A stretch of DNA of 64,000 nt from an uncultured Caldilineaceae bacterium (GCA_951813625.1 CATOTS010000004.1:62001-126000), one strand, 5' to 3'; positions 25,176 through 35,392 are shown, numbered from the stretch's first letter. Notes: generated by a model not told the origin, from the letters alone. Numbers and translations are program-made.

Positions 25176-28100
25176 ATGGCGCAAATAGGTCGCGGTACGC
25201 CAAGGTTGAGCGCGAGCAGGTCGACTCGAATCCGCATGGAGCGGCGGCGAAGGGAACGGGCCAGGGCAGGCCGCGCCCGCCCCTGGTTCTGGTTCATACA
25301 GGGGACGGCGGCGCTATTGATCGCCGTTTTTCTGCTTGTCGGCGGCGCGGTCGGCGTGGCCGTTGCGAGCGTGTTCGGCATCTATACGTTTTACGCCGGC
25401 CAGCTTCCTGACGCTGGTGTGATCGAGCTGCAGCAGGAGAAGTTTGAGACGATCCGTTTTTATGACCGCACCGGCAGGTACCTGCTTTACGAGAGCGTCG
25501 ATCCCCGCCCCTTTCGCGGCGATCGCACGTATATGCCCTTACCGGAAATGGCGCCCGCGGTCATAGAGGCCGCGGTCGCGCTTGAGGACCACAATTACTG
25601 GGAGAACCCGGGCATCAATGTGCGCGGTCTTGTCCGCGCATTCGTTTCCAACCTTCAGGGCGGCGGCGTGCAGGGCGGCTCATCGATCACCCAGCAGCTG
25701 ATCAAGAACGTGGTGATACCGCTGGAGGAGCGGGCGCAGCAGTCTTACGCGCGCAAGCTCAAGGAAGTCATTCTCGCCATGGAGGTGACGCGCCGCTACG
25801 ACAAAGAAAAGATACTTGAGTGGTATCTCAACTACAACTTTTACGGCAACCTGGCATACGGGATCGAGGCGGCCAGCCGCGTCTACTTCGATAAGAGCGC
25901 TTCAGAATTGAGCGTTGCCGAAGCCGCAATGCTGTCACCGATTCCACAGTTTCCAGCCCTCAATCCGCTCGACAACCCGGAAGACGCCAAGATCCGCCAA
26001 GGCGTCACATTGCAGGTGATGGTTGACGCCGGCTATCTGACGCAGGCGGAGGCCGACGCGGCCTTTGCCGAGGCTCTGGACCTGCGCGGCTCGGCCGCTG
26101 AGCGCTTCGAGATCGATACGGCGCCCCACTTCGCCCTCTACGCCCTGGAACGCATCAAAGATGAATTCAACACTGTTGACGACCCTTACCGTATCTGGAA
26201 GGAGGGCCTGACCGTATACACGACGCTCGACGTCGAGCTGCAGAGATACGCGGAGCAAGTCGCGCGCGCACACATCGCCCGTCTGAACGATCAGAATCGC
26301 AATGTAAATAATGCCTCGGTTGTAGTCCTCAAGCCGGACACGGGGGAAATCCTCGCGATGGTTGGTTCGCTTGACTACAACAACGAGGAGATCGACGGCC
26401 AGGTCAACGTAGCGATTTCAGAGCGGCAGCCCGGTTCCAGTTTCAAGCCTTACGTTTACCTCACAGGTCTGTTGCAGGGGATGACGCCCGCCTCGATGAT
26501 TCTTGACGTACGCACTCCTTTCATTCAGGATGACCGCTCGGTCTATGTGCCCGAAAACTACGACCGCCTCTATCACGGGCCCGTCTCGCTGCGCGAAGCG
26601 CTATCCCAGTCGCTCAACATTCCGGCCATCCGGGTCATGGACCAGGTCGGCGTTGCCAGCGCTTTGCGCACCGCCCATCGCATGGGCATCAACGGCCTCG
26701 ATCGGGGGCTGAGCTACTACGGTCTGAATCTGGTGCTTGGCGGCGGCGAGGTCACTTTGCTGGACCACACGTACGCCTACAGCGTTGTTGCAAACGGCGG
26801 CGTGATGGCCGGACAGCCAGTCCCGCCGGAGGCCCGGCGCAGCGGTTTTCGCAATCTGGATCCGGTGGCCATTTTGCAGGTGCGCAACACGGCCGGTGAA
26901 GTACTCACGAAGTATGAGAGGCCGGAGGTAGAGCGCATTATCAGCGCCGACGCGCAATATGTGCTCGCCGATATAATGAGCGACAATGTTTCGCGTGCGC
27001 CAATGTTCGGCATCAACAACAACCTGGTGATGCCGGACCGCAGGGTAGGCGCGAAGACCGGAACGACAAACGGTTGGAAAGACGCCTGGACCGTTGGATT
27101 CACTCCTCAGTTGACGGTGGGCGTCTGGATCGGGAATACAGACAATGAGTCGATGAACAATGTTACCGGCGCGTCGGGCGCGGCGCCGATTTGGAAGAGT
27201 GTCATGGAGCGCTATCATCTGGGTCTGCCTGCCCGGTGGTACCAGCGGCCGGCCAACGTTGTCACCCAAACGATTTGCCAGCCAAGCGGTCTCTTACCTT
27301 CAGATGATTGCCAGCGCCAGCGCCAGGAGCTGTTCATTGCCGGCACGGAACCGAAAGTAGTTGACAATCTGTGGCAGCCGTTTGATATTGACAGGCGTAA
27401 CGGACTGCTGGCCAGAACGTCTACGCCGGAGGAGGAACGGGAGACGCAGGTCTATCTCATTTTGCCGCCGGAGGCCGAGGATTGGGTTAAGGGCAGCGGG
27501 ATAGAACAGCCGCCGCAGGGGCAAAGTCCGGAGGAGTTCATTGACTTTGATCCTGACGTTGCGATCACATTCCCGCCGCCGGGCGGCTACATCGGTGGAC
27601 AGGTCGAGATATTGGGCAATGCACGCGGCGGGAATTTTGCCAACTATCGCGTTGAATTCGGCGCAGGCGCCACCCCGTCTCAGTGGACGCAGATCGGCCC
27701 CGAACACGGCGCTCAGCACCAGAATGGTCTACTTGAAGTTTTCAACACCGAGGGGTTGGAGGAAGGACCGTATACACTGCGGCTGACAGTCCGCTACCAT
27801 GACGGCAACCAGCGGGTCTGGGATGCGCCGGTTACGATTGACAACACGCCGCCGGAATTGGAGGTCAGCGAACCGGAAGCGAACAGTCTCTATGAATTGG
27901 ACGAGGACGACCAGATCAACATCAACGCGATTGTAAATGACGAGTGGGCGATGGACCGGGTGGAGTTTGCGATCGACGGCACCTATTTTGTCACCCGCAC
28001 CGTGGCCCCCTACAACGAGCGCTGGCAGCTTGAGATGCGATGGGAGCAGGTCGAAGTGCCGAATGAGACTCGGAATTGGCCGGCATTCAATTCGGAAGAT

Positions 28101-28277
28101 GAACAGATTCGGCCCGGACGGATTCGTGAATTTGAGGATGGTTTCGCTGCGATCATTTCCGGCAGCGGCATCTATCTTGAAGGCCATCTGATAAAAGTGC
28201 GGGCGTACGATCGGGCAGGCAATGAGACCGAGAGCGAGGAGATTCGCGTCTATGTTCGCCAACCGCGCGACGAGTAA
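25176..28277 (+). CDS. Class A penicillin-binding protein (PBP1A-type) with C-terminal Ig-like domain
   Basis: A 1033-residue bifunctional peptidoglycan synthase. A basic cytoplasmic tail is followed by a membrane anchor (about 37-70). The GT51 glycosyltransferase domain shows the catalytic-Glu region ALEDHNYWENPGINVRG, then GGSSITQQLIKN and NFYGNLAYGIEAAS. The transpeptidase domain has SxxK in QPGSSFKP, SxN in SQSLN and KTG in GAKTGTTNG. The last 250 residues form an added region with an Ig-like module (FPPPGGYIGGQVEILGNA), probably a wall-binding extension. It acts at the outer face of the membrane. Confidence 0.95.
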   Translation: MAQIGRGTPRLSASRSTRIRMERRRRERARAGRARPWFWFIQGTAALLIAVFLLVGGAVGVAVASVFGIYTFYAGQLPDAGVIELQQEKFETIRFYDRTGRYLLYESVDPRPFRGDRTYMPLPEMAPAVIEAAVALEDHNYWENPGINVRGLVRAFVSNLQGGGVQGGSSITQQLIKNVVIPLEERAQQSYARKLKEVILAMEVTRRYDKEKILEWYLNYNFYGNLAYGIEAASRVYFDKSASELSVAEAAMLSPIPQFPALNPLDNPEDAKIRQGVTLQVMVDAGYLTQAEADAAFAEALDLRGSAAERFEIDTAPHFALYALERIKDEFNTVDDPYRIWKEGLTVYTTLDVELQRYAEQVARAHIARLNDQNRNVNNASVVVLKPDTGEILAMVGSLDYNNEEIDGQVNVAISERQPGSSFKPYVYLTGLLQGMTPASMILDVRTPFIQDDRSVYVPENYDRLYHGPVSLREALSQSLNIPAIRVMDQVGVASALRTAHRMGINGLDRGLSYYGLNLVLGGGEVTLLDHTYAYSVVANGGVMAGQPVPPEARRSGFRNLDPVAILQVRNTAGEVLTKYERPEVERIISADAQYVLADIMSDNVSRAPMFGINNNLVMPDRRVGAKTGTTNGWKDAWTVGFTPQLTVGVWIGNTDNESMNNVTGASGAAPIWKSVMERYHLGLPARWYQRPANVVTQTICQPSGLLPSDDCQRQRQELFIAGTEPKVVDNLWQPFDIDRRNGLLARTSTPEEERETQVYLILPPEAEDWVKGSGIEQPPQGQSPEEFIDFDPDVAITFPPPGGYIGGQVEILGNARGGNFANYRVEFGAGATPSQWTQIGPEHGAQHQNGLLEVFNTEGLEEGPYTLRLTVRYHDGNQRVWDAPVTIDNTPPELEVSEPEANSLYELDEDDQININAIVNDEWAMDRVEFAIDGTYFVTRTVAPYNERWQLEMRWEQVEVPNETRNWPAFNSEDEQIRPGRIREFEDGFAAIISGSGIYLEGHLIKVRAYDRAGNETESEEIRVYVRQPRDE

Positions 28278-28335
28278 GTTGAGTGCGACGCGCAGCACAG
28301 CTGCGCGCGGTTAGCCAGTGGAGCTTGAAGGGCCG

Positions 28336-29121
28336 ATGCCGAAGATTCTGGTCACCAATGACGATGGCGTTTACGCTGACAGCATTCGGGTTTTGGCGGC
28401 CGCGTTGGACGGGTTGGGCGACGTAACGGTCGTGGCGCCGGAGCGAAATTGGAGCGCTGCGGGACATCCCAAGACGTTGCATAAGCCGTTGCGAATGGCG
28501 CAGATCGAATGGTCCGATGGGCGCAGGGTCCACGTATGCAGCGGCGCGCCCTCCGACTGCGTGGCGCTGGCGATTCTCGGTGCGGTTGGAGGCACATTCG
28601 ACCTTGTTATCAGCGGGATCAACGACAGTTTCAACCTTGGATGCGACGTTCTCTACAGCGGGACGGTTGCGGCGGCGATGGAATCGCTGGTGATGGGCGT
28701 GCCATCGATGGCGCTGAGCACGGGGGCGGTCGAGGGCTACGCGATTGAGGACGCGGAGGCCTGGCAGAACGCGGCGGCCTACGCTCGCACGCTAGCGGCG
28801 GGTCTGCTCGAACGGCCGCTGCCGCCGCAGACGCTCTTCAACGTGAATGTTCCCCGGCGGCCGGCTGCGGAGATACTGGGCCATCGATTCACTTGTCTGG
28901 GCCGGCGCATTTACGGGGATGTGCTGGTCACGCGCGACGACCCGTGGGGCAAGCCGTACTATTGGATCGGTGGGGAGGTCCCGACCGGCATCGCCGAGGA
29001 GGGCAGCGACTTTGGCGCGATCGAAGGCGGTTATGTCAGCATATCTCCCCTGGGCATCGACCTGACGCGTCACGAGCTTCTGGCCGAGCTGGCGTTGGGC
29101 GGATGGTCGGCGCCCGAATGA
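28336..29121 (+). CDS. surE: 5'-nucleotidase SurE
   Basis: A 261-residue metal-dependent nucleoside-monophosphate phosphatase. TNDDG near residues 7-11 supplies the paired metal aspartates, and VVAPERNWSAAGH and SGINDSFNLGCDVLYSGTV are family signatures. The usual SGxG motif appears as SAAGH and HPLT as HPKTLHKPLR. ATG 28336, with GAAGGG upstream, is chosen over the GTG at 28318. It follows the PBP gene by 58 bases. Confidence 0.9.
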   Translation: MPKILVTNDDGVYADSIRVLAAALDGLGDVTVVAPERNWSAAGHPKTLHKPLRMAQIEWSDGRRVHVCSGAPSDCVALAILGAVGGTFDLVISGINDSFNLGCDVLYSGTVAAAMESLVMGVPSMALSTGAVEGYAIEDAEAWQNAAAYARTLAAGLLERPLPPQTLFNVNVPRRPAAEILGHRFTCLGRRIYGDVLVTRDDPWGKPYYWIGGEVPTGIAEEGSDFGAIEGGYVSISPLGIDLTRHELLAELALGGWSAPE

Positions 29122-29280
29122 GAACGAGGAGGTTGGGGGACTCGATTGGGGCGAGTTCGGTCGCAATGGGGGAATCGCGGCGCGCTGTCTTGCTGGACGG
29201 ATCGGGCCTGGAGCAAGCGCGAAGATTCCTCTTTTGGCGTCGAGGTATGGCGCAAGGCAGGCTTTATTGAATTGGCACGC

Positions 29281-30180
29281 ATGGTATACGCAGCCCCTTC
29301 AGATCGGACCCGGTGGCATGGACTGGCCGCCCTCTGCTGGCTGATATTGACAGATGCGACACTGCTCATGTGGCTGACGCTCAAGCCGATAACATGGAGC
29401 AGTTTCCTCCTGCTTCTGGTCATTCTCGTCACATTGCCGGTCCTGTTTCACGTTTCGATGCGGACATGGGGGGCGTTCAATCTCGAATACTGGCTTGACC
29501 GCAATGCGTTGCGCGTCCGCTGGGCCGACAAGTGCCAGGTCATTCCACTTCACAGTATTCGGCGGATCATCGAAGGTGTTGATGAGTTTTCGCTGAGGCC
29601 ATCGCTTCTTGCCTGGCCTTCTCCATTCGTGCGGACGGTGGAAGGGGAGCAAGGTCAACGGCTTGTGCGCCTGGCGAGCGTTCCGCTTGACCGCTGCCTC
29701 CTTATCGAGACCGACGGCGGGATATTCGCGATATCTCCGGCCGACCCGGATGATTTTCTGGAGGAGCTGCAGGCGCTGAATCGATTGGGGCTTTCACGCA
29801 GGCTGTCGTTTCAGCGGGAAGAACGGACCAACTACTATGCGATCGCAACAGAATCAAGAGCTGGGCGGTGGTTGTTGGCGGCCGGCCTGGTTGGCTGCCT
29901 GATTCTCTTCGGCTATCTAATGTTCCGCTTTCCACAGTTGCCGGAAACGCTGGTGTTTCACTACAATCGGCAGGGTGTGCCGGACAGCATTCGTCCCAAG
30001 AGCGCCCTTTTTCTACTGCCATCAATTGGTCTCCTCACCTACTTAATCAACAGTGCGGCCGGCCTGTGGATGAAGCAGCGAAGCCAGCCTTCGGGAGCGC
30101 ACCTGTTCTGGGCGGGAACGTTGTTGGTACAGGCGCTTTCGTTTCTGGCGCTGTTCAGCTTAACGAGCATGAGCGCATGA
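29281..30180 (+). CDS. Membrane protein with PH-like region and DUF1648-type C-terminus
   Basis: A 299-residue protein with two N-terminal membrane helices (about 17-60), a soluble central part (about 70-195) resembling bacterial PH-like domains (EYWLDRNALRVRW), and C-terminal membrane helices starting with LVGCLILFGYLMFRFPQLPETLVFHYN. The last motif is typical of DUF1648. ATG 29281 fits the first hydrophobic segment; the frame is open from 29146, but that extension lacks similarity and composition typical of coding. The function is unknown. Confidence 0.7.
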   Translation: MVYAAPSDRTRWHGLAALCWLILTDATLLMWLTLKPITWSSFLLLLVILVTLPVLFHVSMRTWGAFNLEYWLDRNALRVRWADKCQVIPLHSIRRIIEGVDEFSLRPSLLAWPSPFVRTVEGEQGQRLVRLASVPLDRCLLIETDGGIFAISPADPDDFLEELQALNRLGLSRRLSFQREERTNYYAIATESRAGRWLLAAGLVGCLILFGYLMFRFPQLPETLVFHYNRQGVPDSIRPKSALFLLPSIGLLTYLINSAAGLWMKQRSQPSGAHLFWAGTLLVQALSFLALFSLTSMSA

Positions 30181-30241
30181 AGGTAAGCCGCAGGTCCTTT
30201 GCGTGGACGCTGTTCAATCGCCGCAGGGCGAGGAGAGATTT

Positions 30242-31003
30242 GTGTCGCGCCCTTACTTGACGATTATCATTCCCGCTTACAATGAGGCGCGGCGGTTGCC
30301 CGACTCGCTATCGAAAATCTCCACCTATTTGCGGGCTCAATCCTACTCAACCGAGATTCTTGTGGTGGAAAACGGTTCGACTGACGAGACCAGCGAAGTG
30401 GTGCGGGACTTCGCGCTGACGCTCAGATCGGCAGACCCGTTCACACTGGAGCTGTTGCACAGCGCGCGCGGCAAAGGGGCGGCGGTGAAGACGGGGATGC
30501 TGGTCGGCAAGGGCGACTTTCTTTTCATTTGCGATGCCGACCTGTCGATGCCGATTGAGGAGATAGCCAAGTTTTTGCCGCCCCGGCAGGAGCCCGGCGG
30601 GTACGACGTTGCGATCGCAAGCCGCGAGATTGCGGGCGCAGTGCGCTACAACGAGCCATCGTATCGTCACCTGATGGGTCGGGTCTTCAATTTCGTTGTG
30701 CGCCGGCTGATCATTCCGGGGATTGAAGATACACAGTGCGGCTTCAAGATGTTTACGCGGGCGGCGGCGGCGCAGGTCTTTCCTCACCAGACGATAGACG
30801 GCTGGGGCTTCGATCCCGAGGTCCTATACATCAGCCGTTGTCGCGGCCTGCGGATGATTGAAGTACCGATAAACTGGTACTACATGGCAGAGAGCCGCAT
30901 CAATCCTGTGGTCGACACGTTCAAAATGGTGCGGGACGTCCTGCGCATTCGGCGCAACGGGCTGCGGGGGATTTACCAGGAGACTTCGCGTTCGGCGGAG
31001 TGA
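30242..31003 (+). CDS. Family 2 glycosyltransferase, dolichyl-phosphate mannose/glucose synthase-like
   Basis: A 253-residue GT-A enzyme: TIIIPAYNEARRLPDSL at the N-terminus, VENGSTDET, and the metal-binding CDADLSMP (DxD). The pattern IEDTQCGFKMFTRAAA with GWGFDPEVLYI is characteristic of DPM1/ALG5-type synthases that load a sugar onto a polyprenyl phosphate. GTG 30242 is preferred because AGGAGAG lies 4-5 bases upstream; another GTG at 30203 is possible. The product could feed the GT39-type enzyme encoded near 42 kb. Confidence 0.88.
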   Translation: MSRPYLTIIIPAYNEARRLPDSLSKISTYLRAQSYSTEILVVENGSTDETSEVVRDFALTLRSADPFTLELLHSARGKGAAVKTGMLVGKGDFLFICDADLSMPIEEIAKFLPPRQEPGGYDVAIASREIAGAVRYNEPSYRHLMGRVFNFVVRRLIIPGIEDTQCGFKMFTRAAAAQVFPHQTIDGWGFDPEVLYISRCRGLRMIEVPINWYYMAESRINPVVDTFKMVRDVLRIRRNGLRGIYQETSRSAE

Positions 31004-31072
31004 TCCTGCGCTTCCTGTCGGCTGTTACGGCACCCTTCTATCGTTGAGAGCCCATTATGATCGTATCGTCGT

Positions 31073-31762
31073 TCACGCCGAGGGCGAGCGCGAAAGCTCC
31101 CTGCCCGCTAGCCAGATCTGCACGGCATTGGCGACGAAGTGGGCCACTAGCGGCGCGAGCAGGCTCTGCTGCCAAATGAACAGAAGCCCTAATACTACCC
31201 CCGCCGCGCCGGCGCCGACGATGCCCCACAAGCCCTGCGGACTGTGCAGCAGTCCGAAGATTAAGCTGAAGCCGATGAGCAGCCAGGCGGTCGGCAGCAA
31301 GGGGGAGAGCCCGCCGATGAGCAGGCTCCGGAAAAGCAGTTCCTCGAAGAGTACACTCAAGAAGAGCGCGAAGGGCAGAAGGAGGGCTTCTTTGCGGCTG
31401 CGGGGAATAACCAGAGCCAGCATTGGGCGATAGAAGGAAGTGGGTGCGAAGCGCGTTACGAGCCGGCCCAATGCAAAGAAGAGGACAGCCAAGCCGAGGC
31501 CGGTCAGGAAGCCGGCTAGAATTTGCGATGCCGCGTTGTGAATCTGCCAGCCCAGCGTTTCGGGCGGCAATCCACTGCCGCGACCCAGCAGAAAGCAGAC
31601 GGCCAAAATCAAAGCGCGCAGCGCGTTTTCGGCAGGGAGCAGTAGGATGTTTACTTCGGGCTGCCAGTGCCGCAACAGGCGCGCGGTTGTATGAGCGCCA
31701 TAGCCGACGAGCGCGGTGATGAGCAGGGTGAGCGTCACAAACAGGATATATTGCCACGTCAT
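31073..31762 (-). CDS. CPBP-family intramembrane metalloprotease
   Basis: A 229-residue multi-pass membrane protein with the CPBP (Rce1/Abi) motifs: EELLFR, HSPQG and the C-terminal HFVAN. These are the conserved Glu/His residues of the intramembrane metal site. Bacterial members process prenylated or small peptides or act in bacteriocin immunity; the specific role is unknown. It is convergent with the glycosyltransferase gene and stands alone. Confidence 0.85.
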   Translation of the reverse strand: MTWQYILFVTLTLLITALVGYGAHTTARLLRHWQPEVNILLLPAENALRALILAVCFLLGRGSGLPPETLGWQIHNAASQILAGFLTGLGLAVLFFALGRLVTRFAPTSFYRPMLALVIPRSRKEALLLPFALFLSVLFEELLFRSLLIGGLSPLLPTAWLLIGFSLIFGLLHSPQGLWGIVGAGAAGVVLGLLFIWQQSLLAPLVAHFVANAVQIWLAGRELSRSPSA

Positions 31763-32018
31763 GTTCGTAGTGTAGGCGACGGAGGTGGAGCCTTCAAATG
31801 CAGATGTTGCGAGTTATCCGCTTTGCGGTTGGCAACATGTAACGACTTCAACGGAATGGCGGCCTTGAACGAAAATCCTCGTGAAATAGATCGTGTCAGG
31901 ACCGCAGGAAAGCTGTTGGGTCGGTGCATTTCTTCGTTGTCCTGGCAATCGCAGTCTGCGTGTCCATCCTCTACATTGTGGCCTGCGGGGGCAGGGGATG
32001 CGAATAGGCAACCCGTTC

Positions 32019-32047
32019 TTGAATAGTTCGCGACGGTTTGCTATACT
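32019..32047 (+). promoter_or_regulatory. Promoter of the acyl-CoA dehydrogenase/ETF operon
   Basis: TTGAAT (32019-32024) and TATACT (32042-32047) have a 17-bp spacer, 4/6 and 5/6 matches to the sigma-70 consensus. The start site would be near 32054, giving a leader of about 165 bases. Confidence 0.6.
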
Positions 32048-32115
32048 GGACAGGTAAACACTGCTAGCTGGGCGCGCCGCAGTCGGGCGCGTCGAAGAGG
32101 CGTCCACCTCTTCTT

Positions 32116-32141
32116 AGGCGGAGACAATGGCGTCTCCGCCT
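32116..32141 (+). terminator. Leader hairpin upstream of the acyl-CoA dehydrogenase gene
   Basis: AGGCGGAGAC and GTCTCCGCCT pair perfectly over 10 bp around aatggc, followed by atttcatt. It lies within the predicted leader between promoter and gene, so it may be an attenuator. The T-run is too interrupted for a confident terminator. Confidence 0.45.
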
Positions 32142-32220
32142 ATTTCATTCAGGATTTCATCATTGACAGACGCCGCGACGCGACTTTAGGCGTCGAGGAC
32201 GTTTGCCAAGGACAACATTC

Positions 32221-33441
32221 ATGGCTTCAACGCAGGAGTTGCTCTACACAGAAGAGCATGAGTTGGTCCGCAAGATGGCCTATGATTTCACTCGCAACGA
32301 GGTCATGCCGATCATTGCCGAGCACGACCGCAATCACACGTTTCCGTACGAGTTGCTGCCCAAGATGGCGCAACTCGGTTTTCTGGGCATTTGCCTGCCG
32401 GCGCGGTACGGGGGCGCGGGGATGGACTTTCATTCCTTGGGCATTGTGTCTGAGGCGTTGGAGTACGGCGATTCGTCGGTGAGGGAGACGATTGCGGTCC
32501 ACCTGGCACTGCATGCGCTGCCGATCTTTCAGTGGGGCACGGAGGAGCAGAAGCAGGCCTTCCTGCCCGACCTGGCCGCGGGCGCGCATATTGCCTGCTT
32601 TGGCTTGACCGAGCCGGGCGCCGGTTCGGACGTATCGGCGATCCAGAGCCGCGCCCGTCGCGACGGCGACAGTTACGTTCTCAGCGGGGAGAAGATGTGG
32701 ATTACGCTCGCGGACGTGGCCGACCGATTCCTGGTCTTTGTCAAGACGCAGCCTGAGGATGGCGCTCGCGGCATCTCGGCCTTCATTGTGGAGCGCGGTT
32801 GGGAGGGGCTGACGACCGGCACGCTGGAAGGCAAAATGGGGGTCCGCGCCAGCAATACCGGCTGGGTCAATATGCAGGATGTGCGTGTCCCGGCGGGTCA
32901 CCGACTGGGCGAAGAGGGCGAAGGCTTCAAGATCGCGATGAGCTGCCTCGACAACGCCCGATTCGGCGTTGCGGCCGGTGCGGTCGGGATCATTCGTGCA
33001 TGCATTGACCAGTCGGTGCAATATGCACGACAACGCAAGACGTTTGGCAAGCCGATCGCGGAGCACCAGCTGATACAGCAGATGATTGCTCAGATGCAGC
33101 AGGACCTCGATATCGGAGAGTTGCTGGTGTGGAAGGCCGGTCTGCTCAAAAACAGGGGCGAGCGCAACACGCGGGAGACCAGCATGGCCAAGTGGTTTTG
33201 CACGGAGGCGGCCCGCCGTGCCGCTGACAATGCCGTGCAGATTCATGGCGCCTACGGCTACTCGGATGAGTTTAATGTTGAGCGCCATCTACGCAACACG
33301 AAGAGCGCGGTGATCTATGAGGGCACGAGTCAGATCCACACGCTGATGCAGGCTGCTTACACGTTGGGCATGCGACAGGACCGGCCTGTGCGCTGTCCGA
33401 TGCCGGCCTACGATGCGGATGCTTGGCAGGAAGATGAGTAG
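32221..33441 (+). CDS. Acyl-CoA dehydrogenase
   Basis: A 406-residue FAD enzyme of the short/medium-chain type. Family signatures are [13 protein letters not shown] and the C-terminal segment with the catalytic base Glu367 in [28 protein letters not shown] is the usual FAD-domain pattern. It introduces a 2,3-double bond into acyl-CoA and passes electrons to ETF, encoded by the next two genes. ATG 32221 follows AAGGACA; the TTG at 32203 is less likely. The chain-length specificity cannot be told. Confidence 0.94.
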   Translation: MASTQELLYTEEHELVRKMAYDFTRNEVMPIIAEHDRNHTFPYELLPKMAQLGFLGICLPARYGGAGMDFHSLGIVSEALEYGDSSVRETIAVHLALHALPIFQWGTEEQKQAFLPDLAAGAHIACFGLTEPGAGSDVSAIQSRARRDGDSYVLSGEKMWITLADVADRFLVFVKTQPEDGARGISAFIVERGWEGLTTGTLEGKMGVRASNTGWVNMQDVRVPAGHRLGEEGEGFKIAMSCLDNARFGVAAGAVGIIRACIDQSVQYARQRKTFGKPIAEHQLIQQMIAQMQQDLDIGELLVWKAGLLKNRGERNTRETSMAKWFCTEAARRAADNAVQIHGAYGYSDEFNVERHLRNTKSAVIYEGTSQIHTLMQAAYTLGMRQDRPVRCPMPAYDADAWQEDE

Positions 33442-33510
33442 GGTCGAACCGGTGCGGCCGGCGGCGGCTTTGCAGTTGCGGGGCAATACGAACTACGAAA
33501 GGAGCGCTGT

Positions 33511-34296
33511 GTGAAGGTAGCGGTGCTAATCAAACAGACGCCCGACACGGCGGAGCTGCCCAAAATAACTGTTGACGAGGCGCGGTCCGGGGAGGTAGGG
33601 GCGACAATGGTCCTCAATCCCTGGGACGAATTTGCGGTTGAGGAGGCGATCGATCTCGCCGACCGGTTCAGTTGCGAATCGGCCGCCATCTCTCTCGGAC
33701 GAGTGGGCGAGACCGACGCGCTGAAACACGCGCTCGCCATGGGCGTGGACAGCGGTTTGCTGGTGGACGAGCAGGTGATCGGCGATGGCGGCGAATGGGA
33801 AACGGCCGAGGCCCTTGCCGAGGCAGTCAAGATTGCCGACGGAGAGGAAGGTGTTTCGCTTGTGCTGGCGGGGAAGATGAGTGTAGACGGAAACAGCGGC
33901 GTCATCTATGCCGGCGTTGCCTGCAAGTTGGGATGGGACCTGCTGGTCAATGTCACCCGGATCGTTGATATTGTCGACGGCAAGCTGATCGCCGAACAGG
34001 TCTTTGAAGGCGGGCAGGAGACGGTCGAGACACCGCTACCGGTGGTGGTGAGCGTGGCGAAAGAGATCAATGAACCTCGCTATCCCAGCTTCATGGGTAT
34101 TCGAAAGGCCAGCCGGGCGCAGATTCCGGTCTTGGGCGAGGACGAGTTACAGGTCGGTCCGTCGAGCACAGTTCGCTGGGAAGGCATGAGCAAGCCGGAG
34201 CCGGAACGTGTGGAGGTGCGCATCTTCGAAGGAAGCACGGTCGAGGAGAAGGCTGAACAGCTGGCTGATGCTTTGCTGGCGGAAAAGGTAATTTAG
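33511..34296 (+). CDS. etfB: Electron transfer flavoprotein subunit beta
   Basis: A 261-residue ETF beta (FixA) protein: KVAVLIKQTPDTAELP at the start, NPWDEFAVEEAIDL, and the AMP-binding region GKMSVDGNSGVIYAGVA. It accepts electrons from the upstream acyl-CoA dehydrogenase as a heterodimer with EtfA. The start codon is GTG, with AAAGGAG (33498-33504) before it. Confidence 0.92.
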   Translation: MKVAVLIKQTPDTAELPKITVDEARSGEVGATMVLNPWDEFAVEEAIDLADRFSCESAAISLGRVGETDALKHALAMGVDSGLLVDEQVIGDGGEWETAEALAEAVKIADGEEGVSLVLAGKMSVDGNSGVIYAGVACKLGWDLLVNVTRIVDIVDGKLIAEQVFEGGQETVETPLPVVVSVAKEINEPRYPSFMGIRKASRAQIPVLGEDELQVGPSSTVRWEGMSKPEPERVEVRIFEGSTVEEKAEQLADALLAEKVI

Positions 34297-34356
34297 CCGT
34301 GCGAATCGTGGGGAAGTCTGGCTCTTCGTCATTCATTCCTGACAAGAGGAAGGACA

Positions 34357-35337
34357 ATGTCGATTCTCGTCTGGATTGAGCTGAATGATGGTCGGGTGGT
34401 AACCAACTGCTGGGAACTCCTGGCCAAAGCGAAGGAACTGGCCTTCGAACTGGAGACCACGTCCGCAGCCCTTTTGATTGGAGATGAAGTGGACGAGGCG
34501 GCTCGCATGGCGCTCACTTATGGAGCCGACACCGTTTACGCAGCGGCTGATGCTACCTTGTCCCGATTTCGCTTGCAACCGTATGCCGCGCTGGCCGAGC
34601 AGGCGGTTGAACGCGCCGGTGCGAGGGCATTTCTTACGAACGGGTCGATTCGCGGCGGGACTCTCGCGGCGACCGTTGCTTGCCGTCAGAAGGCAGGCAT
34701 TGCCGCCAACGCCTCCGATCTGAGGGTCGAAGAGGGCGAGTTGGTGGCCGTGCGCACAATCTATTCGGGCAACATTCGAGCAGAGCTGCGCTTTGAGAGC
34801 CGTTTGGCGGTTGCAAGCGTACGCCCGCGTTCATTTCCGATGCCGGAACCGGTGGGCAGCTCAGGGGCGATAGAGATGCTGGATGCGGTGTTGGATGAAG
34901 ATGAGATTCGTGAGAAGGTCACCGATTTTCGCGCCGCGGAAGTGGGCGAGATCGGACTGACCGATGCTCATATTATCGTTTCGGGCGGGCGCGGCGTGGC
35001 CGCGGACCCTCCGAAGGGGTTTGAACTGGTCGGGGAGCTTGCCGAGACTCTGGGCGCGGCGCTCGGGGCCAGCCGTGCCGCAGTTGACGCCGGTTACATT
35101 CCCTACAAGCACCAGGTGGGACAGACAGGCAAGACGGTCGGGCCGGACCTTTACATAGCCTGCGGGATTTCGGGCGCAATCCAGCACCTCGCGGGGATGG
35201 GCAACAGCAAGATTATTGTCGCCATTAATAAAGACCGCGACGCGCCGATTTTCGAGCGCGCAAAGTACGGCATCGTCGATGACCTGTTTGAGGCCGTCCC
35301 CGCGTTGACGGCCGCGTTCAGAAAACGCCTGGCCTGA
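34357..35337 (+). CDS. etfA: Electron transfer flavoprotein subunit alpha
   Basis: A 326-residue ETF alpha (FixB) protein. The C-terminal FAD-binding domain is clear: IIVSGGRGVA, GASRAAVDAGYIPYKHQVGQ, TGKTVGPDLYIACGISGAIQ and NKDRDAPIFERAKYGIVDDL. It pairs with EtfB to carry electrons to the quinone pool via ETF dehydrogenase, which is not in the window. AGAGGAAGG precedes the ATG. Confidence 0.94.
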   Translation: MSILVWIELNDGRVVTNCWELLAKAKELAFELETTSAALLIGDEVDEAARMALTYGADTVYAAADATLSRFRLQPYAALAEQAVERAGARAFLTNGSIRGGTLAATVACRQKAGIAANASDLRVEEGELVAVRTIYSGNIRAELRFESRLAVASVRPRSFPMPEPVGSSGAIEMLDAVLDEDEIREKVTDFRAAEVGEIGLTDAHIIVSGGRGVAADPPKGFELVGELAETLGAALGASRAAVDAGYIPYKHQVGQTGKTVGPDLYIACGISGAIQHLAGMGNSKIIVAINKDRDAPIFERAKYGIVDDLFEAVPALTAAFRKRLA

Positions 35338-35392
35338 CCCCACTGCCGAAGGAGTATGCTTTCCCGACCCCGTGGAACGAAAAGCAATCTTC

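Larger units (their letters stand above)
31763..32220. other. Divergent intergenic region with promoter and leader hairpin
   Basis: The 458 bases between the CPBP gene (-) and the acyl-CoA dehydrogenase gene (+) hold no gene. They contain the promoter at 32019-32047 and the hairpin at 32116-32141, described separately. Confidence 0.6.

Noticed and set aside
32227..33288. Minus-strand open frame opposite the acyl-CoA dehydrogenase
   Set aside because: Antisense to an unmistakable enzyme gene; no independent support.
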